A stretch of DNA of 36,529 bases from Alphaproteobacteria bacterium (GCA_014382345.1 JACNJX010000035.1:1-36529), one strand, 5' to 3'; counted from the stretch's first letter, positions 15,742 through 23,632 are shown. The notes: a model not told the origin generated them from the letters alone. Numbers and translations: made by a program.

Positions 15742-16704
15742 TCATGCCGTCTCTCCCGTTCCCTTGCGCCGGGGCGGCAGCGGCGTCGCCAGTTCGTCGC
15801 GGAAAAATCCGGCCAGCCGCTGGAAGTCCGCCTTGCCCGGAGACGAAGCCCGCCAGGCAAAGCCGACCTGCCGGGATGAGGCCTTGCCCGCCAGCGGGCG
15901 CACCTGAACCTTCGTGCCACGGATGATGCCGGCATCGATGGCCATTTTCGGCAACAGCGTCAAGCCGAGGCCGTTGTCCACCATCTGCACCAGTGTGTGC
16001 AGACTGGATGCCTGAAACTCCCCGGCGGCGGGGCCCTTGGTACCGCCCCCTTTCCCGCCACTGACCGCGAGGGCGTGTTCGCGCAGGCAATGGCCCTCCC
16101 CCAGCAGCATCAATTCCTCGGCTCTCAGGTCCGCCACGGTCAGGCGTTCGCGCCCGGCGCACCAATGGCCATCGGGGAACGCCACCCAGAACGGGTCTTC
16201 GGCGAATATCTCCGTTTCCAGTCCCTCCAGGGAATAGGGAAAGGCCAACAACAACACATCCAGTTCACCACCGGCGAGACCGTTCAACAACCGTCCCGTC
16301 TGGTCCTCGCGCAGATACAGTTTCAGGCCCGGATGTGTGTCCCGCACCAAAGGCATCACGCGCGGCAACAGAAATGGCGCGATGGTCGGGATGACGCCGA
16401 GCCGCAACGGCCCCGACAAGACATCCCCGGACGCGCTGACCAGATCGACAATATCGCCGACGTCCGTCACTACGCCGCGCGCGCGTGTTACCACGTCGAG
16501 CCCCAGCGGCGTCATCATCACGGAACGCCGCGTGCGCTCGACCAGCACCCGGCCGAGCATGGCTTCCAGTTCCTTGATCGACGCGCTAAGCGACGACTGG
16601 GTGATGAAGCACGCTTCCGCCGCGCGTCCGAAGTGACCGTTCTCGGCGACGGCGATCAGGTGACGCAACTGGGTCAACGTCGGCAAAGTGCGGTAGGCGG
16701 TCAT
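15742..16704 (-). CDS. oxyR: OxyR-like LysR-family regulator
   Basis: A 320-residue LysR-type regulator. The N-terminal winged helix is TLTQLRHLIAVAENGHFGRAAEACFITQSSLSASIKELE, a close OxyR-type sequence. The effector domain has LGVIPTIAPFLLPRVMP and the redox loop GHCLREHALAVS. Cys206 corresponds to the peroxidatic C199 of E. coli OxyR, but the position of C208 is Ser215, so the usual intramolecular disulfide cannot form there. Other cysteines are at 32 and 182. It is divergent from a peroxiredoxin gene, the classical OxyR target layout, so a peroxide-sensing role is likely even if chemistry differs. Confidence 0.88.
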   Translation of the reverse strand: MTAYRTLPTLTQLRHLIAVAENGHFGRAAEACFITQSSLSASIKELEAMLGRVLVERTRRSVMMTPLGLDVVTRARGVVTDVGDIVDLVSASGDVLSGPLRLGVIPTIAPFLLPRVMPLVRDTHPGLKLYLREDQTGRLLNGLAGGELDVLLLAFPYSLEGLETEIFAEDPFWVAFPDGHWCAGRERLTVADLRAEELMLLGEGHCLREHALAVSGGKGGGTKGPAAGEFQASSLHTLVQMVDNGLGLTLLPKMAIDAGIIRGTKVQVRPLAGKASSRQVGFAWRASSPGKADFQRLAGFFRDELATPLPPRRKGTGETA

Positions 16705-16734
16705 GCTGCGATCCGGTAAAGGGAGAAACTAATT

Positions 16735-16751
16735 AATCGATTTTATCAATT
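16735..16751. promoter_or_regulatory. Candidate LysR/OxyR operator overlapping the oxyR -10
   Basis: AATCGAT-TTT-ATCAATT is a near-perfect palindrome with one mismatch in seven arm positions. It sits in the AT-rich divergent region 16705-16861. A perfect TATAAT on the minus strand (16754-16749) overlaps it, fitting autorepression of oxyR. On the plus strand TTAACT (about 16764-16769) and TATACC (16786-16791), 16 bases apart, could be the peroxiredoxin promoter. Confidence 0.5.
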
Positions 16752-16861
16752 ATAGTAACAAAATTAACTCATTTTACCAATTTATTATACCGCCCTATTG
16801 TTTGCCTGTCCGGGGCGGACGCCCCACCCCGATTTTCACCGCATACAAAGGAACCTACCCC

Positions 16862-17410
16862 ATGCAAGCCATGCAAACCGCCACCGAAACGCCCATCGTC
16901 CCCGAAGCCACCTTCCGCACCCGCGTGCGCAACGAGAAACTGGACGGTGACAACCCCTTCGAATGGAAAGACCTGACCAGCAGCGATATTTTCAAAGGCA
17001 AGCGTGTCGTCCTGTTCGCCTTGCCCGGCGCCTTTACACCGACCTGCTCGACCAGCCATTTGCCCCGCTACGAGGAACTTCACGAAGACATGAAGGCCCA
17101 CGGCGTCGATCAGGTGATCTGCTTGTCGGTCAACGACGCCTTCGTCATGTTCCAATGGGGCAAGAGCCAGAATGCCAAAAACGTCTTCCTGCTGCCGGAC
17201 GGCAACGGTGAATTCACCCGCAAAATGGGCATGCAGGTGGAAAAGTCCAACCTCGGTTTCGGCCTGCGCAGCTGGCGCTATTCCATGGTCGTCAACGACG
17301 GCGAAATCGAGAAAATTTTCGTCGAACCGGGCTACGGTGACAACGCCGAGGACGACCCCTTCGAGGTCTCGGACGCGGACACCATGCTGGCCTACCTCAA
17401 GTCCTGCTAG
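16862..17410 (+). CDS. Peroxiredoxin (Prx5/AhpE-like, thiol peroxidase)
   Basis: A 182-residue thioredoxin-fold peroxidase of the Prx5 type. The active-site PxxxTxxC is seen as PGAFTPTC (55-62), with Cys62 as peroxidatic residue. Further cysteines are at 87 and at the last residue (182). Motifs [14 protein letters not shown] and [14 protein letters not shown] are characteristic of this branch, which often uses glutathione or glutaredoxin as reductant. The ATG at 16862 is preceded by AAGGAA at proper spacing. It is divergent from oxyR and followed 76 bases later by a DyP peroxidase, forming a peroxide-defence unit. Confidence 0.92.
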   Translation: MQAMQTATETPIVPEATFRTRVRNEKLDGDNPFEWKDLTSSDIFKGKRVVLFALPGAFTPTCSTSHLPRYEELHEDMKAHGVDQVICLSVNDAFVMFQWGKSQNAKNVFLLPDGNGEFTRKMGMQVEKSNLGFGLRSWRYSMVVNDGEIEKIFVEPGYGDNAEDDPFEVSDADTMLAYLKSC

Positions 17411-17486
17411 AGGGAGGACTAACGTGCGGGCGGGGCTTTTCAGGTCCCGCCCACTTCGCCACAATACCACCAGGAGGAAAATCGCC

Positions 17487-18395
17487 ATGACGACCGCACA
17501 GCCCGGCATCTTCATCGAAGGAAGCGGACATCACCATTACCTGGAATACACCGTGCCGCCCGGCGGCGACCCGGACGCCATGAAGGCCGCCGTGGCCGAA
17601 GTGGCCGCCCTCGCCGCCCGACCCGTGCCTGGGCAATCGGCCGTTCTCGCCTTCGGCCCGGACCTGTGGAAACGGCTTTCGCCCGGCGCGGCCCCGGAAG
17701 GACTACGCCCGATCAAAGCCATCGAGGGCGCCGGCGGGCATGTCATGCCCGCCACCCAGCGCGATCTTTTCGTCTGGATTCACGGCGCCCGTCTGGATGA
17801 CGTTTTCGAGACCGCCCTGGCCGTACAGAACATCCTGAAACCGGTGACCGAACTGGCCCTCGATGATCGCGGTTTCGTCTATCACGACTCCCGCGACCTG
17901 ACCGGGTTTATCGACGGCTCGGCCAACCCAAAGGACGACGCCCGCTTCGAGGCCGCACTGATCCCAGAAGGCCAAACCGGCGCCGGCGGGGCCTTCGTGC
18001 TGACTCAGCAATGGGTTCATGACCTGGATGCTTTCAACGCGCTTCCCCAAGTGGAACAAGAGCGCATCATCGGCCGCACCAAACCCGACAGCATCGAACT
18101 GGAAGGTGACGCCATGCCGCCCAATTCCCATGTCGCACGGACCGACGTAACGGAAGACGGCGTGGCCATGAAAATCTACCGGCGCAGCGCGCCCTTCGGA
18201 TCGGCGGGCCGGCACGGTCTTTATTTCCTCGCCTTTGCCTGCGACCTGCACCGCTTCGACGTGCAGCTTCTCCGCATGTTCGGGGTTTCCGGCGACGGAG
18301 AACACGACCGCCTGATCGAATTTTCCAAACCGGTCACAAGTTCCTACTGGTTCGCGCCGTCCATTGAGGACCTGGCATCCCTTTCCGGCGCTTGA
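17487..18395 (+). CDS. Dyp-type heme peroxidase
   Basis: A 302-residue dye-decolourising peroxidase without a signal peptide. The GxxDG motif is GFIDG (140-144) with catalytic Asp143. The proximal heme His lies in PPNSHVARTD (His215), and the distal Arg in KIYRRSAPFG (232-233). The C terminus FGVSGDGEHDRLIEFSKPVTSSYWFAPS is typical of the family. The start is well supported by AGGAGG nine bases before ATG 17487. It probably lies in the peroxiredoxin operon and reduces hydrogen peroxide or lipid peroxides with an unknown electron donor. No encapsulin gene is nearby. Confidence 0.92.
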   Translation: MTTAQPGIFIEGSGHHHYLEYTVPPGGDPDAMKAAVAEVAALAARPVPGQSAVLAFGPDLWKRLSPGAAPEGLRPIKAIEGAGGHVMPATQRDLFVWIHGARLDDVFETALAVQNILKPVTELALDDRGFVYHDSRDLTGFIDGSANPKDDARFEAALIPEGQTGAGGAFVLTQQWVHDLDAFNALPQVEQERIIGRTKPDSIELEGDAMPPNSHVARTDVTEDGVAMKIYRRSAPFGSAGRHGLYFLAFACDLHRFDVQLLRMFGVSGDGEHDRLIEFSKPVTSSYWFAPSIEDLASLSGA

Positions 18396-18452
18396 CAGCA
18401 CGGCCCGCCTGCAACACCCTCCGGGCGAATTCTTAACACCCGGAAAAAGCCT

Positions 18453-19082
18453 ATGAAAAACCCGCCCTGGGACCAGCGTCTTGCAAGGGTTCTCGTTAAA
18501 CCCCTGGTCAAGTCTCCGGTTACGCCCAACCAGTTGACCATCTTCACGCTGCTGATTGCCTTGGGCGGCGCCGGGATGCTGGCGCTGGGCGAAACGGTCT
18601 ATACCAACTGGGGCGTCGGACTGTTCGTGCTGGCCCGCTTCATGGACCATTTCGACGGCGAACTGGCGCGCCAGAAGGGCATGACGTCCAGGCTCGGCTA
18701 TTATCTCGATTACATCTCCGGCGCGCTCAGCTACGGCACCCTGTTCGCGTGTCTCGGCATCGGCTTTTATCACACCGACCTCGGCCCCTGGGCCATTGCG
18801 CTGGGCGCATCGGGCACCGCGTCGGCGGTGATTTCGATGTTCACCAATCTGGGGCTGGACAAGGAACTCGACCTCAAGGAAGGAGGGACCGGGGATGAAG
18901 ATGGGCACGACGCCGTCGGCTATCCGGGGTTCGCGGGTTTCGAACTGGAAGACGGGATTTACCTGATCGCGCCGATCACCTGGGCCGGCTACCTGATGCC
19001 GTTTTTCGTCGCCGCCGGTATTGGGGCCGCCATCTACTGCCTGTGGACGATCTGGACGTTACTGCGGCTCCGAAGACGCTAA
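18453..19082 (+). CDS. CDP-alcohol phosphatidyltransferase-like protein lacking the last catalytic Asp
   Basis: A 209-residue membrane protein of the CDP-AP family, with VTPNQLTIFTLL near the N terminus and the signature DHFDGELARQKGMTSRLG followed by YYLDYISG. The usual pattern DG-x2-AR-x8-G-x3-D-x3-D ends here in Gly instead of the fourth Asp, which is held to act as the catalytic base. A charged loop (about 136-153) follows, then two more membrane segments. It overlaps the convergent CDP-AP gene by 24 bases at their 3' ends. It may be inactive, may use another residue, or may act with the convergent partner. It opens the putative phosphonate cassette. Confidence 0.8.
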   Translation: MKNPPWDQRLARVLVKPLVKSPVTPNQLTIFTLLIALGGAGMLALGETVYTNWGVGLFVLARFMDHFDGELARQKGMTSRLGYYLDYISGALSYGTLFACLGIGFYHTDLGPWAIALGASGTASAVISMFTNLGLDKELDLKEGGTGDEDGHDAVGYPGFAGFELEDGIYLIAPITWAGYLMPFFVAAGIGAAIYCLWTIWTLLRLRRR

Positions 19083-19667
19083 CCGCCGCCGGAACATTCC
19101 GAAAAACATCAGCGCCACCAGCGGCGCGATGATGGCGGCGGCGGTCAACAGGCCTTCCGCCATGCCCAGCCACACGAAGACCGGGATCAACAAAACGGCG
19201 TCGTCGGCGTCGAACCCGCCAAAGCTGGGCAGTTCGGCGGCGCGGTGGCCGCCCAAGTCTTCCATCCGCATCACCATCCACAGGATCGCCGCCACCGACG
19301 ACCCGGCCAGCACCCCCATAGGAGCAGCCCAAAGGCCATAGCCGCCGTCCCGCAGGCCAACTCCGAGACCAATCAAAATCAGGGCGTTGCAGACGGTATC
19401 GGCGATCATGTCGTAGCGGTGTCCCGAGGCGCTGGTTTGACCGGTCAGCCGCGCCAGATCGCCATCGGCACGGTCGAGAAATACCGAGACAACGAAAACC
19501 CCGCCGCCCAAGGCCTGCCACCCGGGGCCGATGGCCATGCACGCAGCGGCGGCGATTCCCGTCAACAGACGAACGATGGTCAGTTGATTGGGCGTCACCG
19601 GGGTTTTCGCCAATGGCTTGACGACGCTGTTGCGGACCATGCGGTGTAACCAGGAGTTATGGCTCAT
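19059..19667 (-). CDS. CDP-alcohol phosphatidyltransferase family protein
   Basis: A 202-residue membrane enzyme with an intact signature: DRADGDLARLTGQTSASG followed by HRYDMIAD, giving all four Asp residues. TPVTPNQLTIVRLLTG is the N-terminal family motif. Its ATG overlaps the stop of the phosphonopyruvate decarboxylase gene (ATGA), so the two are translationally coupled on the minus strand. That coupling is the best reason to think the transferred head group is derived from a phosphonate, in the way CMP-aminoethylphosphonate is used. The acceptor (diacylglycerol, ceramide or glycan) is unknown. Confidence 0.85.
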   Translation of the reverse strand: MSHNSWLHRMVRNSVVKPLAKTPVTPNQLTIVRLLTGIAAAACMAIGPGWQALGGGVFVVSVFLDRADGDLARLTGQTSASGHRYDMIADTVCNALILIGLGVGLRDGGYGLWAAPMGVLAGSSVAAILWMVMRMEDLGGHRAAELPSFGGFDADDAVLLIPVFVWLGMAEGLLTAAAIIAPLVALMFFGMFRRRLASSEPQ

Positions 19668-20803
19668 GGGCTGAGAAAATCCTTGAAGCGCAAGGCGACG
19701 TCGGCGGGACTGACGGTCGGGCGGCCCAGGTCCGTCATTGACCCCGGCAGAACCCGCATGTGAATAAGACTCGGCCCGCCGTGGCCCTTCGCCGCCGCCA
19801 GGGCTTTCGCGAAGCCGGCCGGGCTGTCACAGCGGATACCCGCGGCATACCCGCAATCGGCGGCGACGCCGGCGAAATCCACCGAGTTCGATACCGTCGG
19901 CTGGCCGCCGGTGGAATCATAGGTTCCGTTGTCGAGAACGATGTGAATCAGATTGTCCGGCGCATAGGCGCCGATGGTCGCCATCGCCCCCATTTTCATC
20001 AGCGCCGCGCCATCACCGTCGAGCACCACGACGGGCCGCTCCACGTTCAACGCCACGCCCAGCCCCATGGCCGACGCACAGCCCATGGAGCCGACCTGAT
20101 AGAGATGCTGGGGCCGGTCGGCGATGGTGAACAGTTCGCGCCCGCATTTGCCGGTGGTGGCGATGATAGCGGTTTCGTCGGAAATATCACCCAGCAGCGT
20201 TTCCATGGTCGCATAGCGCGTGGTCAGGCCATCCAGTTCGCAAAGGTCCGATATCTCGCCGCGCGCGCGCGCCGGCGGGGGCGGCATGTCATCAGCGGAG
20301 TCGTTGCTGACATCCCCTTTCTCCATGATGAAAGCGAACGGCCGGCCGGTCTTGTCCATCTCAGCCAGCGCTTCGGCGATGGCTGGGCCGACGGCGTCCT
20401 TGTTCGCCGGAAACGGCCGGTGCGGAACTTCCATCAGGTCGAGCAGGCCCGGCGTGATGCGCCCCATCAGTTCGTGCTGTGGCTCATCCTTCAGTCCCGG
20501 CCCGGCGCGCCAGGTGACCACCATCAGAGTCGGTATCCGGAACGGATAATTCAGCGACGTCACCGGATTGACGGCGTTGCCTAAGCCGGAGTTCTGACAG
20601 ATCACGGCGGTGCTGTGCCCGGCCAGCCAGGCGCCCGACGCAATGGCCACGGCCTCGCCCTCGCTGGCGGCGGCGACATAGGCAAGACGTTCATCGCCGA
20701 TGGCGCCGTTGATCAGCGGCGTCAGGAAGGAACAAGGCACGCCGGTGAAGAAATCCACCCCGGCGGCAAGACCGGCGTCGAGAAAGTCGCCGGCGTCGAT
20801 CAC
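19664..20803 (-). CDS. Phosphonopyruvate decarboxylase-like ThDP enzyme
   Basis: A 379-residue thiamine-diphosphate enzyme predicted to turn 3-phosphonopyruvate into phosphonoacetaldehyde and CO2. The N terminus DAGDFLDAGLAAGVDFFTGVPCSFLTPLIN matches the family, with the catalytic Glu region AASEGEAVAIASGAWLAG and the ThDP-binding block GDGAALMKMGAMATIG ending in VLDNGTYDSTGGQPT. The GTG start at 20803 overlaps the stop of a 22-codon ORF and puts the N terminus where the family has it; longer in-frame starts add unrelated residues. Sulfopyruvate decarboxylase is the close alternative. The neighbouring cytidylyltransferase and PhnY-like oxygenase favour the phosphonate reading. PEP mutase, which supplies the substrate, is not in the window. 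Confidence 0.82.
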   Translation of the reverse strand: MIDAGDFLDAGLAAGVDFFTGVPCSFLTPLINGAIGDERLAYVAAASEGEAVAIASGAWLAGHSTAVICQNSGLGNAVNPVTSLNYPFRIPTLMVVTWRAGPGLKDEPQHELMGRITPGLLDLMEVPHRPFPANKDAVGPAIAEALAEMDKTGRPFAFIMEKGDVSNDSADDMPPPPARARGEISDLCELDGLTTRYATMETLLGDISDETAIIATTGKCGRELFTIADRPQHLYQVGSMGCASAMGLGVALNVERPVVVLDGDGAALMKMGAMATIGAYAPDNLIHIVLDNGTYDSTGGQPTVSNSVDFAGVAADCGYAAGIRCDSPAGFAKALAAAKGHGGPSLIHMRVLPGSMTDLGRPTVSPADVALRFKDFLSP

Positions 20804-20868
20804 AGGAACTTGCCGGCCTTGGTGATGTCGGCGGTGTTCCCCGGGTTTTGCTTGATCGCCCCTTGCAT
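20800..20868 (-). CDS. Small ORF coupled to phosphonopyruvate decarboxylase
   Basis: A 22-codon frame begins with ATG at 20868 after AAAAAGGGATCG (AGGG nine bases ahead) and ends in TGA at 20800-20802, which overlaps the GTG start of the decarboxylase (CTGTGATC). An in-frame TAA lies shortly upstream of the ATG, so it is not the tail of a longer gene. The peptide (MQGAIKQNPGNTADITKAGK then FL) is not recognised. The ribosome site and overlap suggest that it is translated and that ribosomes pass on to the decarboxylase, as with a leader peptide. Confidence 0.45.
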   Translation of the reverse strand: MQGAIKQNPGNTADITKAGKFL

Positions 20869-20992
20869 AAACTCGATCCCTTTTTGCGGTTATTTTAGCG
20901 GTTGGCGGCATATAACGCCTGTTTCCCTGCCGGTTCAAGGGCGGGATCGGCACAAAATGTGGGATTTTTAGAGAAAAACGTTCTCGTCCGTA

Positions 20993-21021
20993 TTGAAGCG
21001 CAAAAGCGTTGGGCCTAGTAT
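20993..21021 (+). promoter_or_regulatory. Candidate sigma-70 promoter of the dioxygenase gene
   Basis: TTGAAG (20993-20998), a 17-base spacer, and TAGTAT (21016-21021) resemble -35 and -10 boxes, 53 bases before the ATG at 21075. The region 20869-21074 is the divergent control region for the decarboxylase and the dioxygenase-transporter pair. No clear operator was seen. Confidence 0.45.
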
Positions 21022-21074
21022 CCGCCCGTCCCACTGGTCGACAGCCCCTCTTTCCGGATTTTGAAGGACATTCC

Positions 21075-21833
21075 ATGCTCAGCACCCCCGTCCTCAGCGA
21101 CGAGCAAATCGATACATTCAAGAACGACGGCTATCTGGTTCTCAGGCAGGCCTTCGACGCGGAAGAAATGACGCGCATCGAAACCTGGGCACGGGAACTG
21201 GTGGCGTTGCCGGAGGAAACGGGCAAGCATTGGGTCTATCACGAAAAAAGCCTGAAGGGCGACGACGCCGACCTGATCAGCCGGATCGAGAATATCGCCC
21301 CCTTCCATGACGGTTTCGCCGAGTTGAGCTCCGTCCTCAAGGCCCCGGTGGCGCAGCTTCTGGGCGAAAAGTCGGCGTTGTTCAAGGAAAAAGTCAATTT
21401 CAAGATGCCGGGCGGCGACGGTTTCAAACCGCATCAGGATTCCCAGGCCGGCTGGGACGAATACGCGGATTTCTTCATCAGCGTCCTGGTCAGCATCGAC
21501 GAAGCGACGGAGGAGAACGGCTGCCTGCAGATGTGCGGCGGGCACCACCAGCGCGGCCTGTTCAAGTCATGGGAACCTTTAACTGACGAGGACATGGCCG
21601 GCATGGACTTCGTGCTCTGCCCGACCGAGCCGGGCGACGTGGTGTTTTTCGACTGTTTCGCGCCGCATGCGTCGGAACCCAACATGACGGAGTCCACAAG
21701 GCGCATTTATTACGCCACCTATAACCGTGCGTCGGCCGGTGACCATATGGCGCAATACTACGCCGACAAGCACAAGAGCTTCCCCCCCGACATCGACCGC
21801 GACCCCGCCAAAGAATACGTCTTCCGGGTCTAG
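21075..21833 (+). CDS. PhyH-family 2OG-Fe(II) dioxygenase, PhnY-like
   Basis: A 252-residue non-heme iron dioxygenase of the phytanoyl-CoA hydroxylase family. The iron triad is HxD in GFKPHQDSQAGW (H120, D122) and the distal His in FAPHASEP (H198). STRRIYYATYNRAS supplies the Arg (209-210) that binds 2-oxoglutarate. The segments GKHWVYHEKS and NFKMPGGDGFKPHQD resemble, from memory, phosphonate hydroxylases such as PhnY (2-aminoethylphosphonate to its 1-hydroxy form). An AAGGA site precedes the ATG. The location, divergent from phosphonopyruvate decarboxylase, supports a phosphonate substrate. Since no PhnZ oxygenase is seen beside it, a biosynthetic tailoring role is more likely than breakdown. 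Confidence 0.75.
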   Translation: MLSTPVLSDEQIDTFKNDGYLVLRQAFDAEEMTRIETWARELVALPEETGKHWVYHEKSLKGDDADLISRIENIAPFHDGFAELSSVLKAPVAQLLGEKSALFKEKVNFKMPGGDGFKPHQDSQAGWDEYADFFISVLVSIDEATEENGCLQMCGGHHQRGLFKSWEPLTDEDMAGMDFVLCPTEPGDVVFFDCFAPHASEPNMTESTRRIYYATYNRASAGDHMAQYYADKHKSFPPDIDRDPAKEYVFRV

Positions 21834-21852
21834 CGGAAATAGCGCCGGCCCC

Positions 21853-22707
21853 ATGGACGCCTTTGTTTTCTCCCTGGTCCTGACGGCGGCGGTTTTGCAC
21901 GCGGGCTGGAACGCGCTGGTCAAAAGCGCAGGCGACCATTGGGTGCGCCTGGCCCTGACCAACTTCCTGGGCACCGGATTCGGCCTGGCCGCCCTGCCCT
22001 TTGTGCCGGTCCCCAACGCCGAAGCCTGGCCTTTTATCCTGGGCTCCGTCGCCGTTCATCAGGCGTATTTCATCTTCGTCTGCATGCAATACCGGTATGG
22101 AGACCTTAGCCACGTCTATCCCATTTCGCGCGGCGTCGCCCCCCTGATGGTCGCCTTCGGGGCCTATGTGTTCGCCGGCGAAACCCTGCTGCCCCAAGGT
22201 ATTGCCGCCGTCGCCGTCATCTGCGCGGCGATCCTCAGCCTGACCTTTTCGACATCCTGGAAGCCGGGCGAGGGAAAAGGCGTTTTCTTCGCGCTCTGCA
22301 CGGGCGTCACCATCGCGCTGTATTCGGTGATTGACGGCTTGGGCGGTCGTACGGCCGACAATATCGCCAGCTACATCACGTACTTGTTCATGATCGATGG
22401 ATTGCCGTTCGGGCTGGTGGTGCTGTATCTCCGCCGGAATTCCTTTCTGCCGGTGCTGAAAGCCAATTGGAAGACCGGCCTGATCAGCGGCCTGATGTCC
22501 TATCCGGCCTATGGCCTGGTGATCTGGGCCATGACCCTGAGCCCGATGACGTACGTTTCCGCGCTCAGGGAAACCAGCGTCATCCTGGCGGTGCTGATCG
22601 GCACCCGGCTGATGGGAGAGCCCTTCGGAATGCGCCGCCTGGTAGCGGCGATGCTGGTGGTCATGGGCGTGGTCGCGTTGCAGACCAGCAAGGCCCCGGT
22701 TTTCTAG
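21853..22707 (+). CDS. EamA/DMT-family transporter
   Basis: A 284-residue membrane protein with ten predicted helices in two EamA repeats of about 140 residues. Typical features are the LHAGWNALVKSAGDHW start, YPISRGVAPLMVAF in repeat one, and SALRETSVILAVLIGTRLMGEPF in repeat two. The gene begins 19 bases after the dioxygenase stop, so both are very probably one transcript. Relatives export amino acids, nucleotide sugars or other small metabolites. Here export or uptake of a phosphonate or related compound is conceivable but is not shown by the sequence. Confidence 0.85.
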   Translation: MDAFVFSLVLTAAVLHAGWNALVKSAGDHWVRLALTNFLGTGFGLAALPFVPVPNAEAWPFILGSVAVHQAYFIFVCMQYRYGDLSHVYPISRGVAPLMVAFGAYVFAGETLLPQGIAAVAVICAAILSLTFSTSWKPGEGKGVFFALCTGVTIALYSVIDGLGGRTADNIASYITYLFMIDGLPFGLVVLYLRRNSFLPVLKANWKTGLISGLMSYPAYGLVIWAMTLSPMTYVSALRETSVILAVLIGTRLMGEPFGMRRLVAAMLVVMGVVALQTSKAPVF

Positions 22708-22741
22708 ATAGGTTTTGTTACCGGCAGGGCCGGAGGCGGCC

Positions 22742-23530
22742 TTATTCCCCGGAAGCCCGGGAAACGGGTTCGAACTCTTCCATTTGCGGGAAGATTATTT
22801 CTTCGGCGCGGGTCACGTCCTCCGGGAAATCGATCTCGGTCCAGGGAATACCGGTTATGTCTTCATAGCCGAAGGTACCGGCCGGTTCCGATACCAGCAC
22901 GTCGCGCATCGCCGTCTCATAGGTGGCGAGCTCGGTATCGTTATCGATATGGACCTGCACCGCGTCGGCCACCTTGACCGCGATTTCCGGCGACATGCGC
23001 ATGAAGCCGGGCCATTCGGCGATGCCCTCGTAGCCGTTGACCATCTGCTTACCGAAATCGTACATCTCTCCGCCGCGCAGGTAGATCTTGACCGGCTCAT
23101 CATCCATTTCGAATTCCCGGTCCATGGTAAAACAGTTCCGGTGCTCGGAGCGCATTAGGCGGCCCATCAGTTCCGGGTGATAGAGAACGTCGGCATCCAT
23201 GAACAGAACGTCATCGCCGCTGCGCATGACGGCATCGGCGGTCCAAAGCGACAGAAGCGCCGATTCCTCGTAGCGCGGATTGAAAATGGACTTTAAGAAA
23301 CCCTCTCCCATGCCAAGGGCATTCACAACGGCCTCGGCTTCGGTCAGCAAGTCGTCCTTGCGGTGGCCGACGACGATAGTCATTTCGTCGATGCCGTGTT
23401 CGCCCAGAATTTCCAGATGCCGCGCCAGCAGCGTCTTGCCGCCGAAGCGCAGCAAAGCCTTTGGCAAATGGTCGTTCTCGTCGCCGTAAAGACGCCGCCC
23501 GACACCGGCGGCAAGCATGATGACTTTCAT
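22742..23530 (-). CDS. LicC/PntC-type nucleotidyltransferase (CTP:phospho/phosphono-alcohol)
   Basis: A 262-residue NTP-transferase with the Rossmann-type signature MKVIMLAAGVGRRL followed by LPKALLRFGGKTLLARHLEIL, where the Lys contacts phosphate. FNPRYEESALLSLWTA and DVLFMDADVLYHPELM supply the substrate and metal-binding Asp positions, and WTEIDFPEDVTRAEE closes the domain, as in LicC phosphocholine and PntC aminoethylphosphonate cytidylyltransferases. Activation of a phosphonate or phospho-alcohol with CTP gives the substrate for CDP-AP enzymes, four of which are in this window. Sugar-1-phosphate activation remains possible. It lies 102 bases behind hpnA on the same strand. Confidence 0.82.
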   Translation of the reverse strand: MKVIMLAAGVGRRLYGDENDHLPKALLRFGGKTLLARHLEILGEHGIDEMTIVVGHRKDDLLTEAEAVVNALGMGEGFLKSIFNPRYEESALLSLWTADAVMRSGDDVLFMDADVLYHPELMGRLMRSEHRNCFTMDREFEMDDEPVKIYLRGGEMYDFGKQMVNGYEGIAEWPGFMRMSPEIAVKVADAVQVHIDNDTELATYETAMRDVLVSEPAGTFGYEDITGIPWTEIDFPEDVTRAEEIIFPQMEEFEPVSRASGE

Positions 23531-23632
23531 CCGATTCCCGTAACCCCTGACAAGCCCCTATTGGGCAGATATTGGAAAAGGTTCATAAAGCCCGCGCGCC
23601 CATAGAGCAAGATTCCGATATTGAGCTTCATG

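Noticed and set aside
20869-21074. Search for a PEP mutase gene or remnant next to the decarboxylase
   Set aside because: No EDKxxxKxNS motif or similar frame exists in the divergent region or in any recognised gene of the window, so the pathway is incomplete here.
20804-21121. Upstream extension of phosphonopyruvate decarboxylase
   Set aside because: The extension has no family similarity and crosses the divergent promoter and the dioxygenase start. The GTG at 20803 gives the normal N terminus.
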